Of a stretch of 64,000 nucleotides of DNA, positions 47,405-59,110 are shown one piece after another. This DNA is from Mytilus californianus (Eukaryota; Mollusca; Bivalvia; Mytilida; Mytilidae): contig NW_026262581.1 in NCBI RefSeq assembly GCF_021869535.1, positions 117,952,771 to 118,016,770 of the forward strand. Reading direction: 5' to 3'. Positions within the stretch are counted from its first letter, which is position 1; every line of letters begins with the position of its first letter. The notes beneath the pieces are model-generated. The model saw only the letters and a program-made list of their open reading frames with translations. It did no database searches and had not been told where the DNA came from. Made by a program: the position numbers and the translations under genes.

Positions 47405-47537
47405 AAAAATCAAAAGCTTATAAAGATTCCATGGAAAACAGGGGCATATGTATATCCTATGGATTATTTGGAGGGATTTTATCAACTGTAGTTTCAATAT
47501 CTGCAGGAGTTCACATCGCAATGTACATTTATTACAG
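47405..47537 (+). CDS. Receptor exon: juxtamembrane and transmembrane segment
   Basis: Encodes a short polar stalk (KSKAYKDSMENRG), then about 26 mostly hydrophobic residues (ICISYGLFGGILSTVVSI followed by SAGVHIAMYIYY) and the start of a basic stop-transfer completed by the next exon (R-KRVRK). Basic residues on the C-terminal side put the C-terminus in the cytoplasm, as expected for a type I receptor. The span has a small-residue patch GLFGG that could support helix packing, and a histidine near its inner end. Bounded by CTAG and GTAGTA; phase enters 1 and leaves 2, and the last codon AG+G is completed by the next exon. The frame lacks an initiating ATG; the alternative frames hit stops. 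Confidence 0.85.
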
Positions 47538-47735
47538 GTAGTATGAATTTTGTATCATACAGTAGACACATAATATTGATAAAGAAAATAGAACAAGATA
47601 TCCTTGCAAATTCATTAGACAATATTAACCAATAGTTATGCAAGTAACTCTAGGAAATATTACTAGATGATATGATTATGAGTTTTTCAAGAGAAATAAA
47701 AAAATTGGTTGTTGAAAAAGATTTCCACGCATACT

Positions 47736-48002
47736 CTACCCTTTAAAAAGTTTTCGAACATGACAAACGATATTGCTGCACATATTTGGGTAAAATCGAT
47801 GTTGGTACAACGAAACAATAAGAAGACGTTCTTTTATGAGACCACGGTCATATTTCGTTTGTAGTATCAACAATCCGTTTTCCTCGTCTATAACAATGAA
47901 AACCCCTTCGATGTTATGTGTAGTGCTTTTAACTTCTGTATGCGCGAGATTTTTCCAATATTGTCGTCCATCTTTCACCGACTGATGGTTTCTGATTGAC
48001 AC
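47736..48002 (-). CDS. Unrecognised protein-like open frame
   Basis: 88 codons from a GTG (an in-frame TAA lies five codons upstream) to TAG. Composition is protein-like: VKDGRQYWKNLAHTEVKSTT, VFIVIDEENGLLILQTKYDR, ERLLIVSLYQHRFYPN, then CSNIVCHVRKLFKG. It lies antisense in the intron after the transmembrane exon. Without an ATG or clear splice sites it may be a fragment of a mobile-element protein. No family recognised. Confidence 0.3.
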   Translation of the reverse strand: MSIRNHQSVKDGRQYWKNLAHTEVKSTTHNIEGVFIVIDEENGLLILQTKYDRGLIKERLLIVSLYQHRFYPNMCSNIVCHVRKLFKG

Positions 48003-49734
48003 CTTGATATCTTCTTACCTATTAATTGTAACAAAGTATCAATGAATATTTGCTCAAAAAGCAAATTCTTATATTGTAAAGTTACTGTACATTGTATATA
48101 CTATAACATGTAGATTAAAGTATTTGCGTATATATAATATTTTGTTTAACATATACAAAAGAATATGGTTCCTACGCGGTAGATTCTTTTTTTCAGCAAT
48201 ATAATCCTCTTTTCTAAAGAATATATAACAAACAATTCATGGCAATCAGGCAAGATGATGGATGTAACGAGGGTCATATGACAACACGTTTGTCTGTTAA
48301 TTCGGAAATAAATTCATTTAAGTTTGTTAGATGAACGAACGGTTCATTAACTGCCCTTTGGACTAAAGTAGCAAGAAACATGTGTTATTTTTTATCAATG
48401 TTTTAATCAAAAGTCACATGAAACACGTTAAATTATAAATTACAGTTACTTTTATCTATATCCAATAGTATTTAGCTTTAATCGTTCCTCGTGAAAGTAA
48501 TTTCAGAAACTTGTGCTTCAGAAGTTAGAATGAATTTAATTTAAAGAATTTATTAAGAGCGGTTAGTATATCATATCGAAATATCAATAAAATTCAGATT
48601 TTTTGTATCTTTCAAATCCACAATAAAATTAATCTTTCTGCTTTGTTCTAACAATTAATCAAATAGCTTATGTCATAACTATCAAGTTACCGGTTTATTA
48701 GCCTGCAATCGATTTACAAAAAAAAAACAATTACGAGAAAAAATACTCTCATTTCGGAATAATTCAGGATACATTTTTTTTTAAGATTTTGTGTGAACAT
48801 AGCCCTTGTCTGTTATTTCATGTGTTTTTATCCATATACTTTATAAGGGGATTACCGCATTGTCATGGACTGATATATCCACTGGGGGAAGCGAATTTAC
48901 GAACGTTATCAGCATCTCAATTTGGAAGACGCGAGAATTTTAACAAAGCAAAAAATTGTGTTCTTTCTACAATGACGTTCAATTCGTCAATAAGCTATAA
49001 TGCATGATTCATGAAGGATATGTTTATATCAAATTAATTTTAAAATTGCAAATAATTGTCTTTTGCTGTTAAAAAAAATATCTCTTTACAAATCAGATGT
49101 TTTCGATTTTCCCTCTCCGTAAACCAATTTCCATAGAGAGGGAGTCTTTCACAGCATGGGGCAGTGCTGTAGCCAAAAATAGGTAATCCTGCTATTTCAT
49201 TGAAACTATAAGGCTACTGGCAGAGGGTAGCAACGCGCAACATCAGTTATATAGTTTGGATCAGTGCTAATATTTCTCTTATACTGCAGAACAGTTCTAA
49301 ATAACGTAAACTAGAGCAGCTCTCTGATCGCGTCTTAGAGCAGGGAAATTTAGCCGGAATTCCCTGTAAATAATATTTTCGATAAAAAGGAAGTTATAGT
49401 TAATCTAATTACAGTCTTGAATATATGGTTCTATATTTTCTCCATATTCATCTCATTATTGTTTTTTCATAACAAATATATTTTTTTTCTTCTCTTTTAT
49501 TAAATTAGTTAATTGTTATTGTTGTATCTATTGGCTCCTGCAATATAATCTTTCAAGACTTTTGGTCTTCTTTATCCTATAAAAACAATATCAAAGGTAT
49601 GTACCATACCACTATCTTGATATTTTCCACACATAATCTGTGTTCACTTGTAAAATGAGTGAGTGCCATCCAAGAGATTTTTTGACCTCTGAAAATGAGT
49701 GCAAAAAGGTTGAATATAGGGAAAATGGACATAA
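48003..49734. other. Intron sequence, nothing recognised
   Basis: AT-rich. An atypical, less AT-rich stretch lies at about 49120-49370 (CTCTCCGTAAACC, AGCAACGCGCAACATCAG, CTCTGATCGCGTCTTAGAGC), with no repeat identified. Confidence 0.3.
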
Positions 49735-50465
49735 TTAGATATAAGAAGATGTGGTATGAGTGCCAATGAGACAACTCTCCATCCAAAGCAAAATTTATAA
49801 AAGTAAACCATTAAAGGTCAAAGTACGGTCTTCAACACGGAGCCTTGGCTCACAACGAACAGCAAGCTATAAAGGGCCCCAAAAATTACTAGTGTAAAAC
49901 CATTCAAACGGGAAAACCAACAGTCTAATCTATATACAAAACGAGAAACGAGAAACACTTATTAACCACATCAACAAACGACAACTACTGAACATTAGAT
50001 TCCTGACTTAGGATAGGTGCAAACAATTGCAGCGTATTTAAACGTTTTAATGGTACCAAACCTTCACCCTTATCTGAAACAATAGTGTAACATCTCAACA
50101 TAGAAAGACACACTATAAAATATCAATTGAAAAGGCTTAACTCAATCAAAAGATATATTAACACCAGTGAACATACACTGAACAAATAAATTTGATCTAT
50201 GATATAATGTAAATACAAAATAAATAAACTAAGGGAAGAATAATTAAAGTAACATGTTATACCGCTGTGAAATGTTAAACAATTTAAGAAAAACTATATG
50301 CTTGAACAAAAATATCAGCCATTTCCAATTACTTTCAACACAGGTTAATGAAAATAATGTTAGTGTTAGGTATACGTGTACAGTTCAAATGGAGAAAGGA
50401 AATATTTTTACAAAATAAATAATTTTGATGTTCATAGTACGAAGAAGTGAAAATTTATAGTTATC
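49735..50465 (+). repeat. Long dispersed repeat A, forward full-length copy
   Basis: Head AAGAAGATGTGGTATGAGTG, then ACGGTCTTCAACACGGAGCC, CGGGAAAACCAACAGTCTAA, GGTACCAAACCTTCACCCTT and a distal part reaching GAACTGTACACG-type sequence at about 50370-50465. It matches the split copy at 6693-6778 plus 8609-9235 in inverted orientation. Confidence 0.75.
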
Positions 50466-51734
50466 AAAGCTGGTATATAGACCAGATATAACCCTGAATA
50501 GCATTAAATAACATAAAACCTCTTTGATTGAATTTCACAGCAAAAAAAATGACAGAAGTTGCTCATTTTTTCATACTGAAAAGCTTGATGTCTCTATTTT
50601 ATAAAATTGGAATAAAATTTGGGGGTCACTGGCAATATAAGAAAAAATATTTATTTTTTATGACTGACTTACCATGGAAACAGACTAAAAGTAACAGTTT
50701 AGAAAAAAAGCTATTTTTATGAATGGAGAAGTTTGATATCAACATATCTTAAAATTTCCAAGGGAATTTAATAAAATTTGGATGGGTTATTAGGTACTAT
50801 TTGCAGAAACAAAAGTTTATTTTAGGGGTTTCCCATGGTAAAACACGGACTAAGCCATTACTCTATTTCAAATGTCATCAACATGTCGCTTTCAATTTCC
50901 ATTTATTTTAAGTATCATTTGTAGATATCCAAATAACATATAGAATTTTTTGTTTACCAAACTGACTTTGTGGTCAATTATTGTAAAACAAGGACTTAGC
51001 TATGTATATGTACTCTATATCTCTCCTTTCTGAGGAGTAACATCATGCGATATGGTGTAAATAAGACATTTCGTACATGAAACAGGCATAGATTTGTGTT
51101 AGCATTTGCGTATCCAGTTAATTAGTTAGGCTGTGATGGTTCTAACTACCAGTTAACTACCTTCCAATTCTGTTTTTGTGTATGTGTTAGGGGGGGGGGG
51201 GGGGGACACTTAAGTCATTTTTGGTAGGGATAAGCAGCCGCGATATCAAGTTCCCTTCTATTTTCATATAATTTGGATATCTAATTCAAAATAGAGCCTC
51301 CCACAAATTTTGAAAACATATAAAGTTTTCATAGTTTGCATGGTAAAGCATGGACAAAACCATTTCTACAATTGTAATTTGTCATAATTCATATATCTCC
51401 TATATGCAACTTCCATAGGACTTCACTTATTTATTTCAATTATTAATTTTTGTGATTTCACCATTGATTACCATAACTTTTGAAGGCAGTCTCCATACAT
51501 TAGGTTCTCTTTTGTACACTTAAACAAACATAGCTTGTCTTGCATGGATATATGGTTGCATCTGGGTTGAAAATTGAAAAATACTTATCGTTCCTCCAAA
51601 ATGGTATGGGGGTGTAAATAAACTATAGGCTCTCAAGAGCTTGTGTCGCTCGGTGACTCTTCTTTGGTAGTATTGTGTATAAGTTTCATAAAATTTGGTT
51701 GAGGCAAACGTTAGTTAGAGAACGGGAACGAAAC
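50466..51734. repeat. Degenerate repeats around CATGGTAAA.CA.GGAC
   Basis: Diverged recurrences at about 50673 (CCATGGAAACAGAC), 50833 (CCATGGTAAAACACGGAC), 50980 (TGTAAAACAAGGAC) and 51339 (GCATGGTAAAGCATGGAC), roughly 150-180 bp apart with one gap. A G16 run lies at 51190-51205. No coding sense. Confidence 0.4.
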
Positions 51735-52145
51735 AATACCATGTTGTTGAGCAATACTGTTTAATTGAAGATTTCTTGCTATTGGCCAATACTGTGCAGT
51801 TGAAGATTTCTTGCTATTGCGCATTACTGTTCTATTGTGCAATACTGTGCAACTGAAGATTTCTTGCAATTGGGCAATACTGTGATATTGTGCAATATTG
51901 AGCTATTGCGCAATACTGTGGAATTGAAGATTTCTTGCTATTGCGCAATACTGTGCAATAGAAAATTTCTTGCTAATGCGCAATACTGTGGAATTGAAGA
52001 TTTCTTGTTATTGCGCAATACTGTGGAATTGAAGATTTCTTGCTATTGCACAATACTGTGCAATTGAAAATTTGTTTCTATTGCGCAATACTGTGCAAAT
52101 GAAGATTTCTTGCTTTTGCGCAATACTGTGAAGTTTAAGATTTCA
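51735..52145 (+). repeat. Minisatellite, ~35-bp unit
   Basis: About eleven diverged copies of a unit containing GAAGATTTCTTGCTATTGCG and CAATACTGTG. It creates a long frame of CNIELLRNTVELKISCY-like text that is only repeat translation. Confidence 0.85.
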
Positions 52146-52229
52146 AAAATTTGAAATTTCATAAATTTTGAAGAAAAAAATGAACTACCAGTACCCAAAA
52201 TAAATTGGGGAAAAAAATCACCCCCCCCC

Positions 52230-52650
52230 CCCCTTTTGGAGTAACTACCCCCAAACTCAATCCCAGCCTTCCCTTTGTGAGTATGGAACCTTATAGTACA
52301 ATTTTAGAGAGATCCATACACTCAAACACAAGTTATTGTCTGGAACTAGAAAAATGCTTGAATTTGGCCCCTTTTTGCCACTAATTCCTGAACGTTTGGG
52401 GGAATTACTCCCAAACTCAATCCCAGCTTTCCCTTTGTGATATTGAACCTTGTGGTATAATTTCAGAGAAATCTATACACTTACACACAAGCTATTTCCG
52501 GAAACTACAAAAATGCTTGTGTTTGGTCCCTTTTTCCTAAACTGTTGATACCATAACCCCAAAAATCAATCCCAACCTCCCTTTTGTGGTATTGAACCTT
52601 CTGTTAAAATTTCATAGAGATCCATTCACTAAAACTTAAGTTATTGTCTG
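52230..52650 (+). repeat. Three ~155-bp tandem units
   Basis: Units anchored by CCCAAACTCAATCCCAGC at 52250, 52410 and (diverged) 52555, each followed by TTCCCTTTGTG, ATTGAACCTT, AGAGATCCATACACT and TTATTGTCTGGAA. It starts after a C13 run. Confidence 0.75.
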
Positions 52651-53559
52651 GAAACCAAATGTGTTTACGAACGACGCTGACGTCGACATCATAGCAATAT
52701 ACAACGCAATCAATTTTTTTGCGGTCGTATAAAGACCTTTGCCGTAGACATATGTGCATCAGTAATATCTCAGATGTTATTCTCCAAAAGAATATACTTG
52801 TATATAAATGTTAATTTTTGATTCACTAGTAAATTTTAAGAGTACATTGCAGATATTAAGGTCCACTCAATGGGATATTTACATTGTGTAAGTGCAATTG
52901 TCAGATATTTTAGTCAGAGGCGGATCCAGCCATTTTTTAAGGGGGGTTCCAACCATACGTCCCCATTCAAAAGCATTGATTGTCAAAAAAGTGGGGATTC
53001 CAACACCAGGAAACTTTCACTTCCCATGATGTATCTTTGTATATATTTTTAAAATTCTTATGAATCCTGTTTAATGGCCTTATTGAACTATACAATGTTA
53101 TAATGCTACATTTGTACATGTACATGCTCAAATTGGCATTTTTTTCATGTTTAAAGTACATTCATTGTGTGAACAAGAAATTTTTGTACAAAATTACATT
53201 TTGCCATTTAGGATAAAAAATTAACTTTTATTGTATGAGAACTATAATCATGACTATTTGTTAATCTGATTTTTTTGCATAGCCTGATTTTAATTAATCT
53301 ACATTGTAGACTTTATTAATTCTGTCCATGAAAAGTGAACTGTACTAGTAAAACACATACTGTTACATGCATAACTGAATCAATTATTATTAATTCTGCA
53401 AAGTCAATTCAATCACGACGAACAATGTATTAATGTGCTTAAACCATGATTGTGATGACATATGATAAGTGTGAGCTGAGAGTCTGCAAGGTTTTTATGC
53501 ATAAGTGGCATTCTGACTTTCTATCTTACAGGTTTTTGTGTGTCAATATTTGTGTTTCA
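52651..53559. other. Intron sequence, nothing recognised
   Basis: No supported repeat family or coding frame. Confidence 0.3.
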
Positions 53560-53900
53560 ATATAAAAAGAAGATGTGGTATGATTGCTAATCAGACAACT
53601 CTCCACAATAGACCAAATGACACAGAAATTAACAACTATAGGTCAAAAGCCGTTACCGTATAGTCAGCTATAAAAGGTCCCGAAATGACTAATGTAAAAC
53701 AATTCAAATGAGAAAACTGACGGCCTAACTTATGTACAAAATAATGAACAAAAACAAATATGTAACACAGCAACAAAAAACAACCACTGAATTACAGGTT
53801 CCTGACTTGGGACAGGAACATACAGAATGTGGTGGGGTTAATGTTTGAAGGTGTCAACCCTCCCCCTAACCTGGGATAGTGGTGTAATGGTACAACATAT
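53560..53900 (+). repeat. Dispersed repeat A copy
   Basis: AAGAAGATGTGGTATGATTG, CAGACAACTCTCCACAATAG, CCTGACTTGGGACAGG and AACCCTCCCCCTAACCTGGG. Confidence 0.8.
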
Positions 53901-56683
53901 GGAAGGCTTTTATCAAGTTGTATTATTCATTTGTGAACTTGGAATCTAGAGAAAAGTAGATAATCACAGAAAAAATGTGTTGTATGAATGGTCCTCGTTT
54001 AACAGCCTTTATGAAGCAAGTGAAATGTGAGTAGCTTTGTACATAAAAGTTCATCATAAAAATTTCACTAAATTTGCATTTTACAATGTCTTTTGTAACT
54101 GCTGCATTTCACATACTATCTTTCTCTTCTACTGTAGGATAGTAAGTGGTTCAAATATATGCCTGTTGAGACTACATGCAGAAATACATGCAATAGAAAT
54201 GAGCAAAAGAAAAACAATTTTCTATAACTATAGCTTCAGTATACATTTTTAAAAATAAATACAATGTATGTGCTACGGCTTAAATTGACCCTAAATTATT
54301 TCCAGTGTTATTTGGCCTAAGACCATTTAATGCTAATATGATATGCTATTCGTAATTTTCTTTCTATTCTTCATGCAAGGCCCCCCTTCATTCGCAATCC
54401 TTAATTTTTAAGGCACAGACTCATACATTTTTGTTATTTTGACATTTGAATAATTTTATACATCTGATACATCAAATGAGTATTCTATTTCTTTAAATAC
54501 ATGACACATTTAATATTAGGGCATTTAAAAGGTATATTTTGCAATATTTAAATGTTTAAAGCCCCAAATGTTGATACTCAACATTCTTCAATTTTAACGT
54601 CAAAATTTAACACCCAAATCATTTTGTCTATCATATATATCTTATGGCCATGAAACTTGGTCAACAGTCTTTTAATTAAGCAAGCTTTGGTCGCACCAAG
54701 TGTTGTTCAGATCGGTTAAGTCTTTCTATCCTATCAGATAGGAATATAGTTATCGTCCTTGAATTTTTCGTTAATGTCTACAATTATAGACTCTAGTGTG
54801 AACATTGTTTAACTTGCAATTTTTTGTTCATACACCTTTAAAAAAATGTATGCCAATAGAAGAGGAGGTAAGACTAAGGGGATGCTATTACACTGTAAAA
54901 AAAAATTGGGTAATGAATGATCCAGCTGAAAAAGGTTAAAAATTAGGATGTCTGAAGCTGTCAAAAGATTTCAAGACCCACTTAACATGAAATTGTCCAT
55001 ATTTTGAGTTAAAGCTGATGAAGTTTTCTATAAATTAGATACAAATTGTCCCAAAAGTAGTAAATATACTGTAAAAATTTATTATTGAGAAAGCGCAGGT
55101 GCAATTTTTTTAATTTTCATTTATTGTCTTAAAGAAATGCACTACGAAATAACTGTGTTCTCGAGCCAATTGCTGACCAGTCAACAGCAATATTAATTTA
55201 TGAACAGAGGTCTAATAAGCTTTAAAAATTAAAAAAATATTTATGACAAGACAGGTTTTCCTGTTAGCATGTTAGGAAATAAACGTTTTGATTTTTTTAA
55301 CATGAAGGTTCTGCAGGATCAAATAGGAGGGTCTCGATAAGTTTTAAAGAATAGAGAATAATGCATGTAATGTGCACAATAAACATGATAAATAAAGAAA
55401 ATAAGAAAATAGACATAACAATGAGGAATAACAGGGTGTTAAATTATAGAAATGTTAAGAAATACAGAAAAATGGAAAAAACAAAATAAAGAATAGAGAT
55501 AAATGGTACATGTATAAAGAATTAAAGAAGAACGAAATGAAGGACCCTACATCCAGACCATCAGTAAGGAAAGGTAGTTTTGTGAAATCATTCATATTAA
55601 AAAATAATTTATACAGCCTACACGGGAAATGTTCTAAATTTTAACAGTGTGCATGCTTAACCTAAAATGTGACAACTGGAATCGGTGCAAAATCAACCGC
55701 ATTCCAATATTCCAGATTTACAACAAGAAAATTATGTTTGCAAAAAACTCCTACTTTCATGACCTTTTCTCCATGAAACCCAAATGGTTTTACCTCTATG
55801 GAGATGTATACACCAGTCTTCACGCTCAACCACAAGTCCTACGGCCCAGGCTTGTAAAATTGCTTTCGGGCTTGTAAAATTCTTCTCTACAAGCAAACAG
55901 AATCCAACTTAAATTTTCAAAAAAATGAGCTTCGGGCTTGTGGACTCAAAAATTTATCGTGAAGGCTGATACACATCTGAGCTCTAAGGTCCCCAAATTT
56001 TCAATCAAAATACGTGAGCGAAGTACCATGAGCTCTGCCTATGGATACAAGTATATTTCAGCCTGAAATAGAGGGGGGGGGGGGGGTCATTGTTTTGTTG
56101 TTCACCATGTTCACTGATTTTGTTTTGAAATAATTTCTGCTAATTTTACGCTTGCAAATAATTTTCAGGGGTCGTGAATCGCTCTTGAGCACTTGAATTC
56201 AATTCATTAGTACTTACTTAACAGTTTTCCCCCTTTTTTCATGATTTGTTTACATCAATCTTTCGCATATTTGCCGGACCTTTTCTAGTTTAAGACAAGG
56301 ATGAAACTGCTTCATAAGCTACCAAAATGAAGATCGTAATCTATAATTTTCGATCTGCGTTACAGTATTAATGAAAAGCAGTTCACGTGTTCGATTATTA
56401 TGAATTACAATTGTCTTTCTCTCTTTTCCGACTTCAAGAACATGCTCCATATTTTTAGAACGGAAGTACATTTTCAACAATGAAAATTGCAAAAATAAAC
56501 TTTATTAAGTATTGAAATTGCAGTTTTTAATTATTCAACTCTTCCTCAGTGTAGTTTTTAAAAATAAAAAAGATTATTTTAATAATCAAATGTTATTGTT
56601 ACGACAATAAGCAAGACTTACGATGTCATTGCGCAACTTCATGCGCAGACGGCGCGAAAATTTAAACCCCCGAACTACCTTAA
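53901..56683. other. Intron sequence with a solo piggyBac-type end
   Basis: Mostly featureless AT-rich sequence. At 56664-56683 lies AACCCCCGAACTACC followed by TTAA, the same right end as the MITE at 7331-7920; I could not find its partner. A long G run lies at about 56070-56085. Confidence 0.4.
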
Positions 56684-56723
56684 TCAAATTACTTGTACCT
56701 TAACACGGTTACGGGCAGCAGGA

Positions 56724-57059
56724 TTATTCGGATGGAATATTCATTTTCACCAGTTGCTGGGCCAGCTGATGTGTTTCGTGAGAAAACTTTTTTTCACTTT
56801 GTACACAACTATTTCCCGCATGTTGTGAGGCAGAATATTCAGTTACGTCTTGTCTTGGATGCGTGTGATATTTGTTTGGTCGTCCTTTAATACACACTAT
56901 TTTGTCACTCTTTTTTATCTGTTTGATGTTAGCATAATTAACTAACACTATGAATTCCATTAACCAGTTTTCCGTGTCTTCAATCTTGAGATGCTGGTAA
57001 TATACGTGACTATCGTCCTTCCTACGTACAGCGTATTGGGTTCGTCGTCCTGGTATCAA
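56724..57059 (-). CDS. Unrecognised protein-like open frame
   Basis: About 110 codons, with a stop immediately upstream and no ATG at the start (TTG). Composition is convincingly protein-like: PGRRTQYAVRRKDDSHVYYQ, IEDTENWLMEFIVLVNYANI, SDKIVCIKGRPNKYHTHPRQ, ETHQLAQQLVKMN, stop. It is rich in His, Gln and Lys with almost no low complexity. It could be an internal fragment of a mobile-element protein or a host exon on the minus strand; no clear acceptor is visible at 57060. It lies beside the solo piggyBac-type end at 56664-56683. No family recognised. Confidence 0.35.
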   Translation of the reverse strand: MIPGRRTQYAVRRKDDSHVYYQHLKIEDTENWLMEFIVLVNYANIKQIKKSDKIVCIKGRPNKYHTHPRQDVTEYSASQHAGNSCVQSEKKFSHETHQLAQQLVKMNIPSE

Positions 57060-57104
57060 TCACATGTTTTATCAATAGTGCAATAAACCTTTATTGTGTT
57101 AACT

Positions 57105-57425
57105 ACCTCGATGGTCTATTGCTACCGTGCGGGATTCGAATCTGGCCCGATTAAACCAAAGATTTGAAAATTGGTGTTTGCTGCTTCTCCGATAAGCACG
57201 GAGCATTTAGGAGACAGCGTAAGGCTGGTTGGCTTGGAGTCAGAGTAATGTGTCCTGGTAGGATGACATATTGTGCTGTGGACTACCTTGTGAACTAGCA
57301 AATTCCGATCAGCTTGTCGGTCTATTACAAAGCAGTAATATTTATATTCATATCACATTATTGTCTTCTCGACCTTAGTATGCATTTAATTTACTACTGG
57401 ACGATAAACAGCCATCAGTCTGTCT
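57105..57425 (+). repeat. Dispersed repeat C, longer copy
   Basis: Contains a B-box-like GGGATTCGAATC, then TTTGCTGCTTCTCCGATAAG, AGGCTGGTTGGCTTGGAGTC, TAATGTGTCCTGGTAGGATG, TATGCATTTAATTTACTACT and ends GACGATAAACAGCCATCAGT. This looks like a SINE-type family. Confidence 0.55.
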
Positions 57426-57649
57426 ATCGATGATAATGTTATTAATTTGTAAGACTATTTTGCTGCAACAGAATATGACAAAAATATATGTATTTGCAGA
57501 TAAACACTTCCAATTTTGTACAATTTCTATTCAAAATTTTGTCACTTTACGTGAGATTTTTTTTGTGAGAGAGCTGTCTACTTTTAGTTTTTTATCATTG
57601 CATTTTTTTCTATTTCTTTAGATTCAAGTTTAGTGTATCCACTTTATTT

Positions 57650-57712
57650 GAGCTTTAATGGATAGTTGTCTCATTGGCAATCATACCTCATCTCCTTATT
57701 TTTATATTTAAA
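57650..57712 (-). repeat. Repeat A head fragment
   Basis: GGATAGTTGTCTCATTGGCA and ATCATACCTCATCTCCTTAT are the reverse of the family head. Confidence 0.65.
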
Positions 57713-57714
57713 GC

Positions 57715-57891
57715 AGAGAGTGGTTGACTCTTGGTCAAAATAACATGTTCCTGTGGACTGTTATCGTGTGAATTAGTACGTTAAAAATCCGGCTTAGCGC
57801 ATCGGTTTTGTACATAGCACAGTGAAATGAATATCAGATTTTCATGCTTTCGTTTTGAATATGCATTTAATTTGCCACCGGACGTTATTCG
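57715..57891 (+). repeat. Dispersed repeat C, 3' part
   Basis: Shares TATGCATTTAATTTGCCACC and GGACGTTATTCGTCA with the copy at 57105-57425 (TATGCATTTAATTTACTACT, GGACGATAAACAGCCATCA). Its tail grades directly into the TCA microsatellite. Confidence 0.55.
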
Positions 57892-58236
<345 letters not shown>

Positions 58237-58353
58237 GGTGGGATTTTAAATGTGCTTTGTCACCATGGATGTTACCTTTTTTAAAATTAATATACACCGC
58301 CAAATTTGTAGTATGGAGAATCAATTGTTTTCCTCGTTTTTCTCTATTCAAAG

Positions 58354-58406
58354 GAAACGAGTGCGAAAACCTGCTGCAGTATATGAAGATATGCAGTTTA
58401 ATACGG
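58354..58406 (+). CDS. Receptor exon: cytoplasmic tail with YEDM
   Basis: A 53-nt exon encoding (R)KRVRKPAAVYEDMQFNT. It finishes the basic stop-transfer (RKRVRK) and supplies Tyr in the context AVYEDM. YxxM is the classic binding site of the PI3-kinase p85 SH2 domain once phosphorylated; that role is inferred from the motif. Acceptor TTCAAAG and donor GGTAAGT. It enters in phase 2 (G completes AGG of the transmembrane exon) and leaves in phase 1 (ACG G), and the next exon's TT completes GTT. Skipping it would bring AG next to TTGA and give Ser-stop directly after the membrane span. Confidence 0.78.
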
Positions 58407-58664
58407 GTAAGTTAAATCTGATCATCTCCATTGTAATGACGGTGTTTACCTATACGTTTTGTATTTATCGGTTACAAAAAGTATAACTGCTGTCCATTTC
58501 TCATTCATTCATCATTTGCAAATTTATATTAATATATGTGAATAAGATGCATTGTCGAAAACATCAACTGGAATGTTACCCAACAACACCGATAAACTAT
58601 AAAATATTTTGTTTTTATTATCAAAAAATTGGGGTTGTTTGTTATGAAAGTTTTCATTAAATTA

Positions 58665-58770
58665 AAATGAGAAGATGTGGTATGATTGTCAATATAATAA
58701 CTATCCAAAAAAACTGAATTATTGGTCACTACGGCCTTCAACAAAAGAACAAGGCCAATACTTCATAGAA
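58665..58770 (+). repeat. Repeat A head fragment
   Basis: GAGAAGATGTGGTATGATTG and GGTCACTACGGCCTTCAACA. Confidence 0.65.
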
Positions 58771-59110
58771 TCATAGATGCAAACTCCTTCTCATATGTCA
58801 TGAAACACACTAATTCCAACAGCAAATACAACGAAGGTGTTATTATCAAAATGATGAACTTTTGTATCGATAGCATATTAGTTGAGTTAGATGGATTGAT
58901 ATTTCAGCACAGTCGGAGAGCTAATGGATACTACTTGTCCATCCTTACTGGCCAACTTGGTTTTGTACTCTTATGAAGTAGAATCCATACCACCTTCTCA
59001 AAGACAAAAATGTAACGTATCGTGCAAAGTTTTTTTTAATTTCACCCTCATATATGTTGATAAAATTCAATCGGAAACCATGCGGCATTTCAGTCATTGT
59101 TTATATCTCA
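58771..59110 (+). pseudogene. Penelope-like RT palm remnant
   Basis: Reads SYVMKHTNSNSKYNEGVIIK, MMNFCIDSILVELDGLIFQH, then after a shift MDTTCPSLLANLVLYSYEVE and FNFTLIYVDKIQS. These correspond to LEFLIDNIFVEFGG, GTNCAPLLADL..YSYE and the catalytic YIDD region of the RT at 9290-10765, here degraded to YVDK. Only the palm survives. Confidence 0.65.

Noticed and set aside
51837-52067. 76-codon frame with recurring ELKISCYC text
   Set aside because: It is the 35-bp minisatellite read in one frame.
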